From assembly GCA_009760855.2 (NCBI GenBank), contig WPIO01000001.1, positions 15,921,001-15,985,000 of the forward strand: a stretch of DNA of 64,000 nucleotides, in the 5' to 3' direction. The translations under genes and the position numbers were made by a program. Within the stretch, counting starts at the first letter, position 1. Each line of letters opens with the position of its first letter. Source of the DNA: Cristatella mucedo. Its lineage: Eukaryota; Bryozoa; Phylactolaemata; Cristatellidae. Below, piece by piece: positions 1 to 12,900 of the stretch. The notes beneath the pieces were generated by a model, which saw nothing but the letters and a program-made list of their open reading frames with translations, did not search any database and was not told where the DNA came from.

Positions 1-2205
1 TTATATTTACTTGCCACACCGACACACGAAGTCGTGCATACACGCACAAACTCACAAGCCAGCCAGAAAGGCTCGTATATACATATGCACACTTTATGCA
101 CAGGTACATATAATAACATTGCATGTGCATGTAGATGTAGATGAGCATTAAAGGTTGCTTGTAACATCCAGGTGCTCGGGACCCTTCTAGCTTGAGCAGC
201 TATCCAGATCGGTGTCTTTGCATCTTGGACTTCAAGTTGCCCTAGCTTTAAAAGAATGCTGTTTCATTATTATCTTGGCTGTTCTTAGTCTTCTTTACTT
301 GATAATGGAGTTATGTGGCAAGTTCTTGTGGGGCATACCTCATTATTGTATGTCTATATATCTGCATTGCCTGACTCTTGGGGTTCTAGACTAAGATGTG
401 TTCTTGTGTTGACTCAAGTGTCACAACCTTAAATCCTGCCTAAGGTTGCCTGGTTCTGAAATTGTGTGCCTGGATTTTTCTTAACTTATGAAAGCGATTG
501 CTGATAGCACTTGAACTCCTTGTCCTAGGAGACCTAAACTGATTGCCAAGAATCATGTCTGTCTGCACTGATGATTCCTCAATCATACTGAAGGTATTTG
601 CTTGTATGCTCGGAGTATTTTCTGACCGGAAGCTTCACATTGATAGAATGGGAAGCTTGCAGCCCTGTCCATGACCACACAGGTACATCGAGTACACACT
701 GGGCAGGGTCTGACATACACGTCCACCCCCTGCTGGTAAGACCAATTTCGAATAAGGAATCAGATCAAAACATCATGTATGTGAACGACACCGTTTGTAA
801 AGGCACTTATGCAGTATCACTTGTACCACGTGTAGTTGAAAATTAATCTATAGCAGCAATTCATCAATTGTAAAACTCTAAATAAAAGGTCGTTCTGAAA
901 GCAGTACAAAAACATATCGACAATATTTAAGCCAGCGAGCCAATCAAGTTGAAGGGTGCTACTGGCTAGGCTACCGGTGGCTCGATTCTGGTGACCTCGT
1001 GGGGCGCCCGGAGTCGATGGCTTCAAGCCCGAGTTCAAGCATCGAGCTGCTCTGTGGCTGCATATGCTGAAGCCCTTGCATGCTTGCCTCAGGTTTCCTC
1101 ACGTGAGTTACCTCACTTAGTGTGTTGCTTTGAGTTCTGGTATCCGTCCTCACTGTAGCTGCACAAGCACCCTGTTGATATACAAGCAGCTACTAGAGCG
1201 TTTGGAGTTGGCCGTTAGCTCCACTATTGTACATTGCCTTAATCGACCACCACGATGTTAAAGTGGCCCCTTAATCCTGGTTTAGATGGCGAGTCTTGCT
1301 TCCTACCTACTCGAGTCTCACTACAGTCTTCCGGTTTGTAGGAGGTTTAGACGGCAGTCGTGCTCCATGTCTGGCTTCCTACTCGCTCCGCCCACTGAGC
1401 TTTCGTGGGATAGCAATGGCGTTTCTCTATGGCCAGACTTTGCTTAAGAAATTATTGGTCTGAAACCTGTCTGCTGTAGCCTTTATCGCTCGTTGCATCA
1501 AAATCTTATTCTTAAACTCGGAACGCAGCCTGTCTGATAAACAGGAACCCGCCAGGAACACATCGATGATTTCGCTGGTCAAGTCGCCCACCATTCCTTG
1601 CTAAGCAGCGCATTAGGCATGGCCCATCTACGATTGGTCACTTGCTAAGTCTTGGTCGAAATTATAGAACCGGGTTTGGCTGTTTGTATTTGCCAGTCTT
1701 CCCCTAAGTCTGGACCGGCCCGCGGTATTGGTGTGACATATACACCGAAGACTCCTGCTAGTAGGTAGGAAGCAAGACTCGCAGTCTAAACCAGGCCTTA
1801 CGGTCAAACTCGACCTTCTAGCCATCAACAGACAGGGGAATTCTACAATGTGATCATGTAATAAACTGTTTGTCTGTGTGTGTGTGTGTGCGTGCGTGCG
1901 TGTGCGCGCGACTGTTCACCAACACCGATAGGACAATAAGATTAGGAAGTACATACCTCCTGATTTACTTATTTCGGTACCGTGAGTCATGTGCTGTTCG
2001 TTTTGGAGTTGCAAACTTAACTGCTAAGTGTTCCTAGCAATGCTCTAACACAGAGGTTGGCAAAGGTTTCGGACTACTAGGCCATTTCAGGAGGTCAAGA
2101 AGGCACACTAGACCCAAAGAGACCGCACCCACTCCGCCGGCCTGCCGGAGTGGGCGTGACCAGACGAAAAAACAAACAAGGTTGTCAGTGGCTCACGGGT
2201 ATAGG
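1..2205. other. Non-coding flank, no gene recognised
   Basis: I find no exon here that continues the Pat1 reading frame, although the missing N-terminal exons would be expected on this side. The longest open stretch, 598-846 on +, shows no recognisable motif and no good splice context. A TG-rich microsatellite lies at 1876-1912. The rest looks like ordinary intron or intergenic DNA. Confidence 0.5.
1876..1912. repeat. TG/CG-type dinucleotide microsatellite
   Basis: A run of TG units grades into CGTG and CG units. Confidence 0.9.
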
Positions 2206-2209
2206 ATTT

Positions 2210-2400
2210 AGGTAACTTAATGTAATGTAATGCAATGTATCTCCGTCTGAACTCCACAAAGACAATGTGGGTGTTATGCAGGAGAGTTTTGTAGAGTGCA
2301 CTCGGAGCCTACATGGCTTACAGTATGCATGATTTAGCCGTGCACAGGAGTGAGAGTAAAACTGGTGATACATTAATGGCTTGACAGAATAAAAGTATGC
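2210..2400 (-). mobile_element. LINE family B, 3' end fragment
   Basis: Read on the minus strand, this matches the 3' ends of the copies near 9.4 kb and 53.9 kb: a segment resembling ACTCTCCTGCATAACACCCA, then a GTGGAGTT block, then a tail of ACATT repeats. It is heavily 5'-truncated and non-coding. Confidence 0.75.
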
Positions 2401-2653
2401 AAGAAGCAAGTTTTGAGCAGATGCCACTACTTTCTTCTTTTTGAGACTTAGTTTAAAAATATATATTTATTTTTCTTGTCAATATTATAATGCTTGTGCA
2501 GCTACCCAGTTTTGTTGGCGCTCTACAAATCCGACATTAGTTATTCGTTTCCTTGCTGTCTTTAGTTAGTACGAGTGACTAATTTTTTGCATTCTTTTTT
2601 TGATCCTTTTATTACTTAGTTTGATGCTATGCCGAATTCGTTATGTGCCACAT

Positions 2654-3066
2654 GAGCAAGCCTATTGGCAGGGACCCGGGTCCCCAAAAGCTCGTTATAG
2701 GCTCAATCATCTTCTTTTGGTCAAAAAAGCTATACCACGATCAGAGTTCAATTTGTATTCTCCACTTGTTGGCGAAGAAAGAGAGGAGTGAGGTCTGGCC
2801 AGACTGTAGAGGGGGGGGGGTTCTTCGGGCGCTCGGGATTCGTCTTCGGCGTTTTGACACCAACCCTCCAGTTTTTCTTTGCGAACTCGATCTACGGCGC
2901 CGCAAGCGGATGTGGAAATTGTGTTGGCATCCTCCGTTTTTAACATGACAGATATAACTGAAGATGAGGTTTTCTATGATTTTGACAATTTTTTTTAGAA
3001 AATAATTAATTAATTCACTTTGAGCATGGGATCTTTGTGGGGGACCCGGTCCCTGCCAATAGGCTC
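2654..3066. mobile_element. 413-bp element with inverted terminal repeats (MITE-like)
   Basis: The left end (2654-2685) and the reverse complement of the right end (3039-3066) share CCTATTGGCAGGGACC followed by GGGTCCCC, apart from small indels. This terminal-inverted-repeat layout is typical of a non-autonomous DNA transposon. The interior is GC-rich, has a run of ten or more G near 2811, and contains a short acidic ORF starting MTDITEDE at 2945 that stops after 17 codons. That ORF may be the remnant of a transposase start. A clear target-site duplication was not resolved. Confidence 0.65.
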
Positions 3067-3095
3067 ATATGTTTAGTGTTTGGATAATGTTATAT

Positions 3096-3097
<2 letters not shown>

Positions 3098-3128
<31 letters not shown>
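3098..3128. repeat. (TA)n microsatellite
   Basis: An uninterrupted TA run directly abuts the 3' end of the minus-strand S2 SINE that follows. Confidence 0.9.
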
Positions 3129-3131
<3 letters not shown>

Positions 3132-3275
3132 CGTTTGTATAGTGCCCTAAGAGAACTTAATCTCTATTCAGGCGCTTCACGGCTCGGCCGTGGGGCTCGA
3201 GCCCACGACCTTGGCCAGACCTGGTTCCGGGCAAGCACCTTAACCACTGGGTCAAACCACAATTGTTAAGGGTCG
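3128..3275 (-). mobile_element. SINE family S2 copy
   Basis: On the minus strand the head contains TGGTTAAGGTGCTTGCCC (pol III A-box-like) and the GTGGGCTCGAGCCCC region (B-box-like). The 3' end, read here as ATTCGTTTGTATAGTGCCCT, is the LINE-A type tail with its hairpin arms. Other copies lie near 9.7, 42.6, 43.8 and 49.1 kb. Confidence 0.75.
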
Positions 3276-3529
3276 CACGAGCTGCAAGTTCCTGTCTATG
3301 CATTTCTGTTTGCAAGGAAAGTTTCGTGTGTAGGTGGGTTTAGTATGTATAGTATGTGTAGTGAGCTTGCGAGAGTGTGCTCACATGTGCATGTGGTGTT
3401 ATGTGGCAATATCGCTTTGTTGAGTGTAGGGTTCAATGTCAATGTTCAATGCCTGCCATTAAGTTTTTTCTTTGCACTGCTGTTCTCTTTCTTTGACTTT
3501 TGAAAGTAGTTCTTAACACTTATATCTAG

Positions 3530-5627
3530 AATGACTTAGAGAAAAGCATCAGCCAGCTGGTCAAGGATGAAGAAGACGAAGAGCTGGACGATCCTGCTAT
3601 CATGGCCGTCAAGCGAACAATGCCCATACCCATGGTAAGCATGGATAAGCTGGTTTCCAGCATGCCATTAGTGTTTAGCTGTATCACAACAGGCTTCTTG
3701 CTATACAGCTTCACATATTCATTTATTTCTTGCTGTCTTTCCTTGCATGCGACCTTTTTTGCGATGTTTGGTGAGAGTTTGGGGACCATTTGTCTTGATT
3801 CTATGATAACTTACGCTAGTGGCAACAGTGGCATTGCATTGTCAAGCGCCTAGAAAGAGATTAAGTTCTCTGAGGGCACTTTATCAAGTGCAATATTATT
3901 ATTATTATTATTATTATTGTCTGTATAGGTGGAACTTGCACAAGCTTTCTGGAAGAACCCATTTTACATTGACTTTTGTGCTAACTGCGATGTCCTCTGC
4001 TAGTCATCATTCCAAATGCTAGTTTCGCATGATTGCTTAGCATGCATTCTGTGTCTGTGGTGTCCGGTAACTAAATCTGAATGCGTATTCTATTCTGAAT
4101 AAGTGCACATGTGCGTGTGTGCATGTCTGGTGGCTAGGAGTTAATTTCGCAAGGATAACTGGATAACTGTAATGCGGTTTTGTATTGTAAATGAAGATGG
4201 TTCGTTCACCACCAGCTGTATCGCTATCATGAATCGGGCAGTTAGCTTCCGAAAGGATGGTAAATAAATAAATAAATCCTAGCTGATTAAACAGCCTCTT
4301 TTGTATAGAGACAGAAGAGTCTTTACGGCTATCACCACTGCTTGCAGTGACGACAAAGGATCGCCCACCGCAGGAATCGATCCCACGACCTCGGGACCGA
4401 GGTCGTGAAAGTAACCAACCGCCTTACCTAGTGTGCCATTGTGACCTAGCTTGTATACCGGTCAAGTTAATTAGCCCAATTTCTTCTTCAGAGGCTTTGT
4501 ATTGGCATAGACAAGTTTCTTTGAAGGAAGTTTTACTGGCTGCACGAGTATAAAGAATTGCTTGTCTCGGTAGTTTTCCAGCTTCTAGACTGATATTTGA
4601 ATCGGTGCATAGTCACTGTTGCACCTGGTCAACTGTCTAGCCAGAGTACATGTAATTAGGCTGGCCTTTTCAAATGGGAATCCTCGTGTTCAGCTCGAAA
4701 TCATGCTCATTGCATTATTCTGCCATACTGTTATTGATTATGGTTGGTCTGCTGATCAAGTCATGTTGCGTCATTTTCCAAGCAGCCTGTAAAAGCATTT
4801 GGTAATTGTGGTTTTCAGATCGTGATATCGTGCATGTCACTGTGTGGCTGCCATGAAGCCCTCTATGTGTAAAAGCCTACGTATACGTTCGCGTTGGCCG
4901 GTTCAGTTTCTGTTATGCGTTGGTTATGTTTATGTTATGTTATGTGGGTCATGGCGAGACAGTGAGCCTGCAGCAGTCCTAGCTAAGTAAATGCATGGCT
5001 TCGCAGGCAGCATCTAGATTTGCTTCTACATAATACTAGTTGCGGATGTTAAGTGTCGAAGTACAATGCCTTCCATGTTAAGCATCTGCATGCATTAGTG
5101 TTGGTTTTTCGTGCGCTTACTAGTAACGTATTCGAAAGACTGTTCGTGTTTTAGCTTGTAGCTATGCGTGTTTGTTACCAATTGTATTTTTTCTGTGTTT
5201 AGGCCTCGTGCTGTAATGGTATTTTTTCTGTGTTTAGGCCTCCAGGTCTCACCATGATACATTCAAAGCATCCTCCCCGCCACCTTTTGCTGACACGCTA
5301 GATAACTTGGTGAGTCCTATTATTGTATTAGGCCTCGTGATTAAATTTCGAAAATTTTTTTTTTATTTATTTTGCTCTTGATACTAACACTGCTGCTGTG
5401 GAATCGTGTGCACTTTCGAGTATTTTTGCATACAAAAAGTGGAACTGCTATTCGTTATGGGCTGCAAAATGTACTAAAAAGAAAGTGAAAACGAACCTGT
5501 GAGCAGGCATATAGAAAGCTCGGTATTGCACCACCCACTACACTGCTTTGCAGAGCTACCGATGCAATATACACAGTAAAGCAAGAGGGAGAGAGATACA
5601 CTCAGGAGACACAGTAAGAAAGCAAAA

Positions 5628-5678
<51 letters not shown>

Positions 5679-6866
5679 CCCACGTTCATGGCATGTGGTA
5701 TGTGTTTGTGTGCATTTTTTGTGTAAAATTCACATGTGAAGGAGCAAGCTAAGTGTTGCAGATGTGCTGAACAGGCTTGCTGCAAGTTATAGAGGCATGG
5801 GGCAAGAATGGAAAAAGGTTCACTCGAAGATTTGGACCGGTTGATGTTGGTAGCTAAAACTAGTGTGCTCCCATAAATGTTGTAGAAAAGCACCGCCTTC
5901 TTTATCAAGACGAGAAGTGCCTATTGTGAGCACGAGTCGTTATTCCTTTTTGCTTTTATTTTTAAGCTTCATCCGGATAGTGACATTTGGGGATCGCCGG
6001 CAAAGCACAATCCAACGGACCTCCATCTTCTGGACCTCATTACAAAACCGTCCGATGGCAGCGGCAGCAGACTTCATGATAGCTGGGGTTCGATTAGCAG
6101 GCGTGCATTGCCACTGCATTTTAATGTCGTTTGCCATGGTTATTTTGGCTTGATATTTTAATGTAGAAAAAAATGTGTAGTTACCCTTGTAGAAGTTATC
6201 TTTGTTGACTCTTATTTTTTTGTTTTCTATTGCATTTTTGCAACACGTACTACTAATCGGCAATTGTTGGAGCAAAGAATTTTTTTCTGCTTTTGCAGAG
6301 TCTTCGAAGCAGGCTGCCGTGGTCGACGTGACTATGCATGACAGTGGATCACATTTGGCTTCGGCCGTCGGTGTTGAACCATATGCAGGTAGCTTGCACG
6401 TGATAGCAGACACCCATGTATGCTATAAGCCAATATTGATTACATCTGAGGTCGGTAGGTTTGCTGTTTGGCATACTTGTTGCTGACGTCGGGATAAGTC
6501 ACTATACCTGTTATCAGGGATGCTAGGGTTTATTTGTTGTCTGGCCTAATGAGGTTTGGAGCAAGTCCTCCAGAAGACAGCCATCTGGCTCTGTATGTTC
6601 AGTAAAACAATGCCATTATAGGTTGCAGCAACTTGACTTAATACTTGTCTAGTTGTTGAGCTGGAAGTACCCGAGCTGATTTTGAGTAAACCTAAGGTGC
6701 CAATAATTTGAGGTGTTTGAAGAATTGCCCACCACCGTGACTGCTAATTCTAAACCGTGAAAACGGTCTGGTCAGCCTAGAGCTGGCTCCAACACTTCAG
6801 AGAACTTTTGTAAGAGTTTCTAATGTGATAAGGAATTTTGTGTGTGAAAGATCAGAGAGAGGGAAG

Positions 6867-6915
<49 letters not shown>

Positions 6916-9900
6916 TTGGTGCTATGAAAGCAATATGAGAGCAAGCCTCCCCTAAAGTCACTCTTACTGCTACCGTGCTATAAGTAAACTAAGATTCTCT
7001 GCCCTGTAGCATCCTCATTACTTCCCATCGGAAGTATTACTGTTTCAAAATTGTAAGACCATTCTGTAGCATGGTTCAGCTTTTACATTTTGGGAATCTT
7101 AAGCCCTCATAATAGTGACAATTCGATCAAGCTATGCAAAATGTTTCAATGATAAAAGTTAAATTGAGTGTAAGCATAGTTCAAAGACGGCAGCCCTAGC
7201 CACTGAATTGAAATGTATCGTGCATAACGGGGTATTGATTACTATTGAATTTTACGAGAATTGTAAAAGATTAGGAATATTGTGATCTCATTAATACAAA
7301 ATTACTCTGGGAAGGTATGTTGGTTAATCGTTGCTTGCAGAAGTCAACCCTAGTTTTTTAACTCTTCTGGGTAGATCAAGTAGTAGCTGGCTCTAGTCGT
7401 GTTCTCTATAAGCTCTTTCTCAGTGTTAGGCTTGTCTTGGACTACTGTTAGGATAATCTTCAGCCATAGATTCCTAATGGGATTCAAATCCAGAGACTGA
7501 GCCTGCTGGCATCTTCATCCTTTTCCATCGATCTGTTAAGCAGTTGTATTCACAATTAAGGATTGCTGTCATTGTGGAACACAATCTTCATATGGAAACA
7601 TGATCCCTACACTTGCTGCATCGTTGGGTATAGAAAGGCAGCAAACATTTCTCTATTAATGATTCATGTTCACTGGATGCTTATTGTGGGTCTAATGCAC
7701 TGAAGGCTGAGTGCTTCTGGAAGTCTTACCCTAATCTAGTTGTTTCCCGCATGACTTGTGTGTGTGTGTGTAATGAAAGTATTATCGCACTTAACAAAAA
7801 AACCTTTTAGAAGAGTTTTTGATCAAGAGTTTTGTGAAAGTGCCCCATAGTTCTCTATAAACTCGCTAGATGCTGTCTCTTGCTGATTTAGGTTTTCTAC
7901 CTGCTATGTAACCTCTTATAGTATTTTCAAGGAATTTGTTTATGCAGACGTTGCAACTCCAATAGTAGTTGATATTCTGTATTTCGCTCAGGTCAATCGA
8001 GGCCAGGCACAGATACTTGAGTGACAGGCCAAGGAAAACTCTATCTTCCCTAATGTTAGATGCTCATGTCCAGTTGTCCGAACTTTCAGCACCGGTCTTT
8101 CAGTAAGCTGATTTGTCTCTCTTAGTATCTCGGTAGTGTTATCCTCTCCTGTCTTTAGCATGGGCAGCTGTACAACGATGGCAGACTGGTGTTGACTTGA
8201 GCTTTTTTGCCCTCATTATATACTGCAGTGTATGTGCTGTGTTGCCTAGTGGATTTTCTGCCATCCAGGCCCCATTTCTTTAGAAAGAGGAGAAAGATAT
8301 ATATATATATAAAGTGAGAATATACTGCGGACTCCTCATCTGAAAAGAGTCTAATCTGTTGGTTAACCCTAAGCTGCTCATACTGTTGGCTTCCTAACTG
8401 TAGCTGGATTTTTCTTTTACGTCTTTATTCTTTTGTTGTCATGCGAACTCCTCCGAAAATGAGGCATCAGATGTCATATAACTTGAGAAGGTTACTACCA
8501 AATTTATGAGCATGTGAAATTAAAAAATTGTAGCATGCTATAGATTGGTCCAATAATCTTGAATAGTGATGTAGCTAACTTGGTTGTTGTATGTTTAAAA
8601 GCTGCTGCATGTATCTCACAGTCATGTGACATTGGTGGCTCACTGGTTCTATCTCGTAGGAAGTGCACTCTGGGCCTTCATTTTGCATAGCAAAGTCGCT
8701 CTATTCTACTGCTTACTATACGTGCCCTACACTCCGGCGAAAAAAAATCCTCGCATTATGGCTGCTGCTACTGTGGCTGTAAATTCGTTGGGGCAACTAT
8801 AAGGTTTGCTCCAATGCCAGGTATACTCAAGTTATTCGTAGCACGTGAAAATTTTTATTGTGAAAATATTTATTGACAGCCCAACAAAAACATATGCTGT
8901 TGGTATATGTGCATTTAGTGGGAAGTCGAGCCATCACGATTCTTTATGACCTCTATTGTCTGGCCTCTCATAGACACCACCAGCTTCTGCATTGTCTCTT
9001 CTGCTGTAGCATATTCTGCTGAGCCTCAAGTTTTACTGAAAAGGTCAGCTACTGGTATAGCCGAATACCCTGCCTGGGCGATTACAGCTGCAAGAAGGAG
9101 CTGAACTGCTGCACCAGTTTCAGCCTCCTCGTGCCCTCAGGTCCTGTATGGACAATAAAATAGCTGTTCCATTCCTCCACTTAAAGACAGTTGGTGACAG
9201 AAGCTTTAGCTCTGCAGGCCCTAGACTATGGAACTCGCTCCCACGATTCTTACGAAACGACTACTACTCTCCTGCTGCCGACTGTGGCACATCCTTTTCA
9301 GCGGTCCTGAGCTGCTACTTCCATGCTATTCACTACCTCAACTGCTCTCCCGAATCTGCTATGTTTTCCACTTTCTCTTTTTTGCTTGAGATGAAGAATT
9401 CGTACCGAAAGTCTCTTAGGCTGTGAATGCACTATACAAAACTCTCCTGCATAACACCCACATAGTCATTGTGGCTTTGTGGAGTTACAGACAAAGATAC
9501 ATTACATTAAATACTACACACTGCGAAAGAAGTGAATCTAGAACACATCTCTGGGGTACGGCATTCTTTAGGGGCTTACTGGATGACCCTTTATCGTTGA
9601 CCTCGTTGCTCCGACTTATCGTGCTTCGGTAGGACCTAAACTATTGCAGTGCAATTCCAGTGATGCCTAAGGGAGAAGTTTGGTGCTCAAAAAGGGATTA
9701 ATATAATACTAATAAAATTCGTTTGTCTAGTGCCCTGAGAGAACTTAATCTCTATTCAAGTGCTCTCATGTGCCACGGGGCTCGAGCCTACGACCTCGGT
9801 CATCAAACACATCACCTTGACCTCGGTCGTTAAGTGCTAAAACCTTAACCACTGGGCAAACCAGCAGGCATTTGGGATCAATCGTATCAGCTAGGACTAC

Positions 9901-12900
9901 TAAGGGAAAGCTTGAAAGGTGTTCAAAAGATCAGGGGCGGCCGTCCGTGTGGTTAGTGATAACATGCACAATGTCTGCACACGTTAGCACACAGAACAAT
10001 TCATACGGACCTAGTAAATCCTGTGAGGAAGCTGTTCAACTGTCGTCAAAACAGAGGATGTAGTGACGTCAGTTGGGAGTGAGTTCCAAGCTATGGGAGC
10101 ATTCCAACCAAAGGCACAGATTCCTAAGAATTGAGGTTGGTTCGAGGCACAGCTCAACGACTTGAGTCAGAAGAGCTGGTGGTGCGATGCCTGGCCTTAT
10201 TGGGAAGTAGTTTTGATGGGTAGGCAGGAGTCAGAGCAGGAAGGAAACTAAAAGTCAGTGGCAAAACCTTGAAGTCGATACGCTTCTTGATGGGTAACCA
10301 GTGCAAGTCGGCGAGAAGTGGTGTAATGTGGCAACTGCGATGTTCGTAGCAGACAAGCCTGCAGAGTTTTGCATTAACTATAAGCACGTTATTGCACAGG
10401 TCGAAAGACATGCATTTAGTGAGTTTCAAAAGTCGAGACGGAATGTCACAAATGCATAGATCAACTTTGATGTGGTATCCCTGGCCGAGCAGACCCAAAT
10501 TCTGCTAGGTTACCATGCTGAAAGTTGGCAGACTTAACGGTGGAGCTGATCTGGTCGTCCTGTGGATGGTCAATTTGGAACAGGACTCCCAGATTTTGTG
10601 CGGATGTTACGGGAGATATGCTGGCCTAATCCATTTTGAGGGATGTTGTCCAATTTCTGGGTAACACTAGGTTGGCCCATAACTAGGAAGTTAGTTTTGT
10701 CATTCAATGTGAGGAAGTTCTTTGCCATCTAAGGGCGAATGTTAGCAATGGATGCATCAAGGAAGTTAAGGGGGTTGCTCCGTGCTACAACTCATGAGCG
10801 GCAGGCACCTGTGTTAACGCCCATATTTATTTTAACTGCCACAGCTACCTGCCGGTTTGACGTGCAGATCGAGCTAGCAACGACGCTGCTCATCGCCAAT
10901 GGCGATACCGGATGTAACTGTAGCTGGATTGCGATTGACTTGCAGCATAAAGTCGTGCTATGCTTTCCAAAAACAAGCCCACACCTGGCCTGCCTTGCTG
11001 AACGTTTACCGACCATCAGGCCAGCAGCAGCAGTTAGAAGCCTTGAGAGAAATCTCGCATAATCGTAGCTCGGTGGTAATCTTCAGATCTGTGAGTAGCC
11101 TGTACCGATTTATTTCGGTTTTGCTTCCAACGTGGTTTTCCTTCACCAAACGTGTTCAGCGCTATCAGTCCACACTGAATTGCTGGATAGCTATCCAGAA
11201 TGATGAGCTCGGAGGTTCTATGATCTTGGCATAGGTAGTCTGGCCGGCTGTGCCTCGGCCTGTGGGAGTGGATGTTTGCATTTCTTGGCAAGCATTAGCA
11301 GTCAGCTGTGGTGTTTTACTGTTAGCATTTACCTTATTCGGCTCTGTGGAAGCCTTTATTTCCCGTCCACACGGTTTTCTAACCTTATTTAAATTTAATT
11401 GTATGCACAGGCTCATCCCCGAATATGCAGCCTCCACATAGAGCGGCAAATAATGGTCATGCCGGTATGGGCGGTGGCGGTGACTGGCTCAGACCTCCTC
11501 CGGGATTTCAAGTGGCAGCCAACTTGAACACAATACTGCCAGATTTTACACGGCCTCCACCCAATATGGCTCAACCGCTTTTTCGTCATTCTATACGTAA
11601 GTATTCCACGAGCTTTGCTAATTAATTTTTAATTTTTTAAGGCTTAGTTTGTCACTTGAAATGGTCGTCCTATGCATGGTTTTCGTATTTATTGTAGCAT
11701 TTTGCGTTTCATTCAGCGAAAGTATAAAACTGAGGCTTCTGTGCCACGCACTTACTTAATAATAATAATAATAATAATATTGCACTTGATAAAGCGCCCT
11801 CAGAGAACTTAATCTCTTTCTAGGCGCTTTACATTTGCTGCAAAGTGATACGCAATAGAATAGTAAGTAAAATCATGCTTGAAAAACAAACAAAATGAAT
11901 AACATGGTTAGGGGTTACATGCACTGGGTCAGCATGCAAATGTGGTTAGTGGCAGCATGAACAGTGTCAGCACGCATAAGCACATCGAGGACGAATCACA
12001 AGGGCCCACTAAATGCTGTCCTAAATAGGTATGTTTTTAAGTTTCTTTTAAATGTGGTCAGGTCAGGGGATGTTCTGATGCAGGTCGGGAGGGAGTTCCA
12101 GGCTCAGTCACAACATTACTTGTCCGTTCTTCGGACTGCTCGTTACTCCGTACTTGCATGTGTGTCTACATTTTTAGTCCTGCATTATATTACCTGCATT
12201 TCAAGTGAGGATGGTCTCTAGAAGATCTGTGCTGATATCTGACCTGAGGACCGCACACTAGTGGGCACTCTCTCAGCTAGAGATACCTTCTGGAATGAGG
12301 TCCATAGCTCTAGTCTGAACATCAGATATTCATATCCTGCCTTTTCAGTTGATCTTAAAAAAAATCAGCCGTTCTTACTACTAACTACAGTACACCCAAT
12401 TTAAACAATTGAAGCAGCTGAATGCCTATATGCCAGATGTCATAAGGACGTTGCCTCCTTGTTTTAACTGGTTCATTGGGGCACAGAGACAGCTTAGCAG
12501 AACAGATGCATTTTTAGCTCAAATTTAAGTGATGCAAAGTCAATGCAGGTGGTGGTAGAAGCTGGAGGCGAGTTCCAGACTTTTGGTTTACACGAACTGA
12601 AGGCACGATCACCAAAAGATTTCGATCTAGTGCTAACAGCTTTTTTTTTATAAAATTTCGTTCAGCTTATTGAAAGATATCGCTCGTGTAGCCACCCAAC
12701 TTTGTCATGCTAGAGCAACCCGGAACCATGACATAGCTGAATGGTAAAATCATTCAGCTGTTTGCTATGTTAATATCTTTTAGCCTTGGGTTAATAGCCT
12801 ATTTTTGTCAACAGCATATAGAAAGAGCTGAAGGTATATCAACCAAGTAGTTAACAGGCAGGACGTCTTGAGAATCTTTTTAGTTTTAGCTCAAAAGACC

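Noticed and set aside
2945-2998. MTDITEDE... as the missing Pat1 start
   Set aside because: The frame stops after 17 codons, the only donor-like site (GAG|GTTTTC) is weak, and it lies inside the inverted-repeat element.
5474-5908. 144-codon minus-strand ORF with a His-Thr run
   Set aside because: It is translation of the (CA)n strand of a microsatellite, with no start or splice support.
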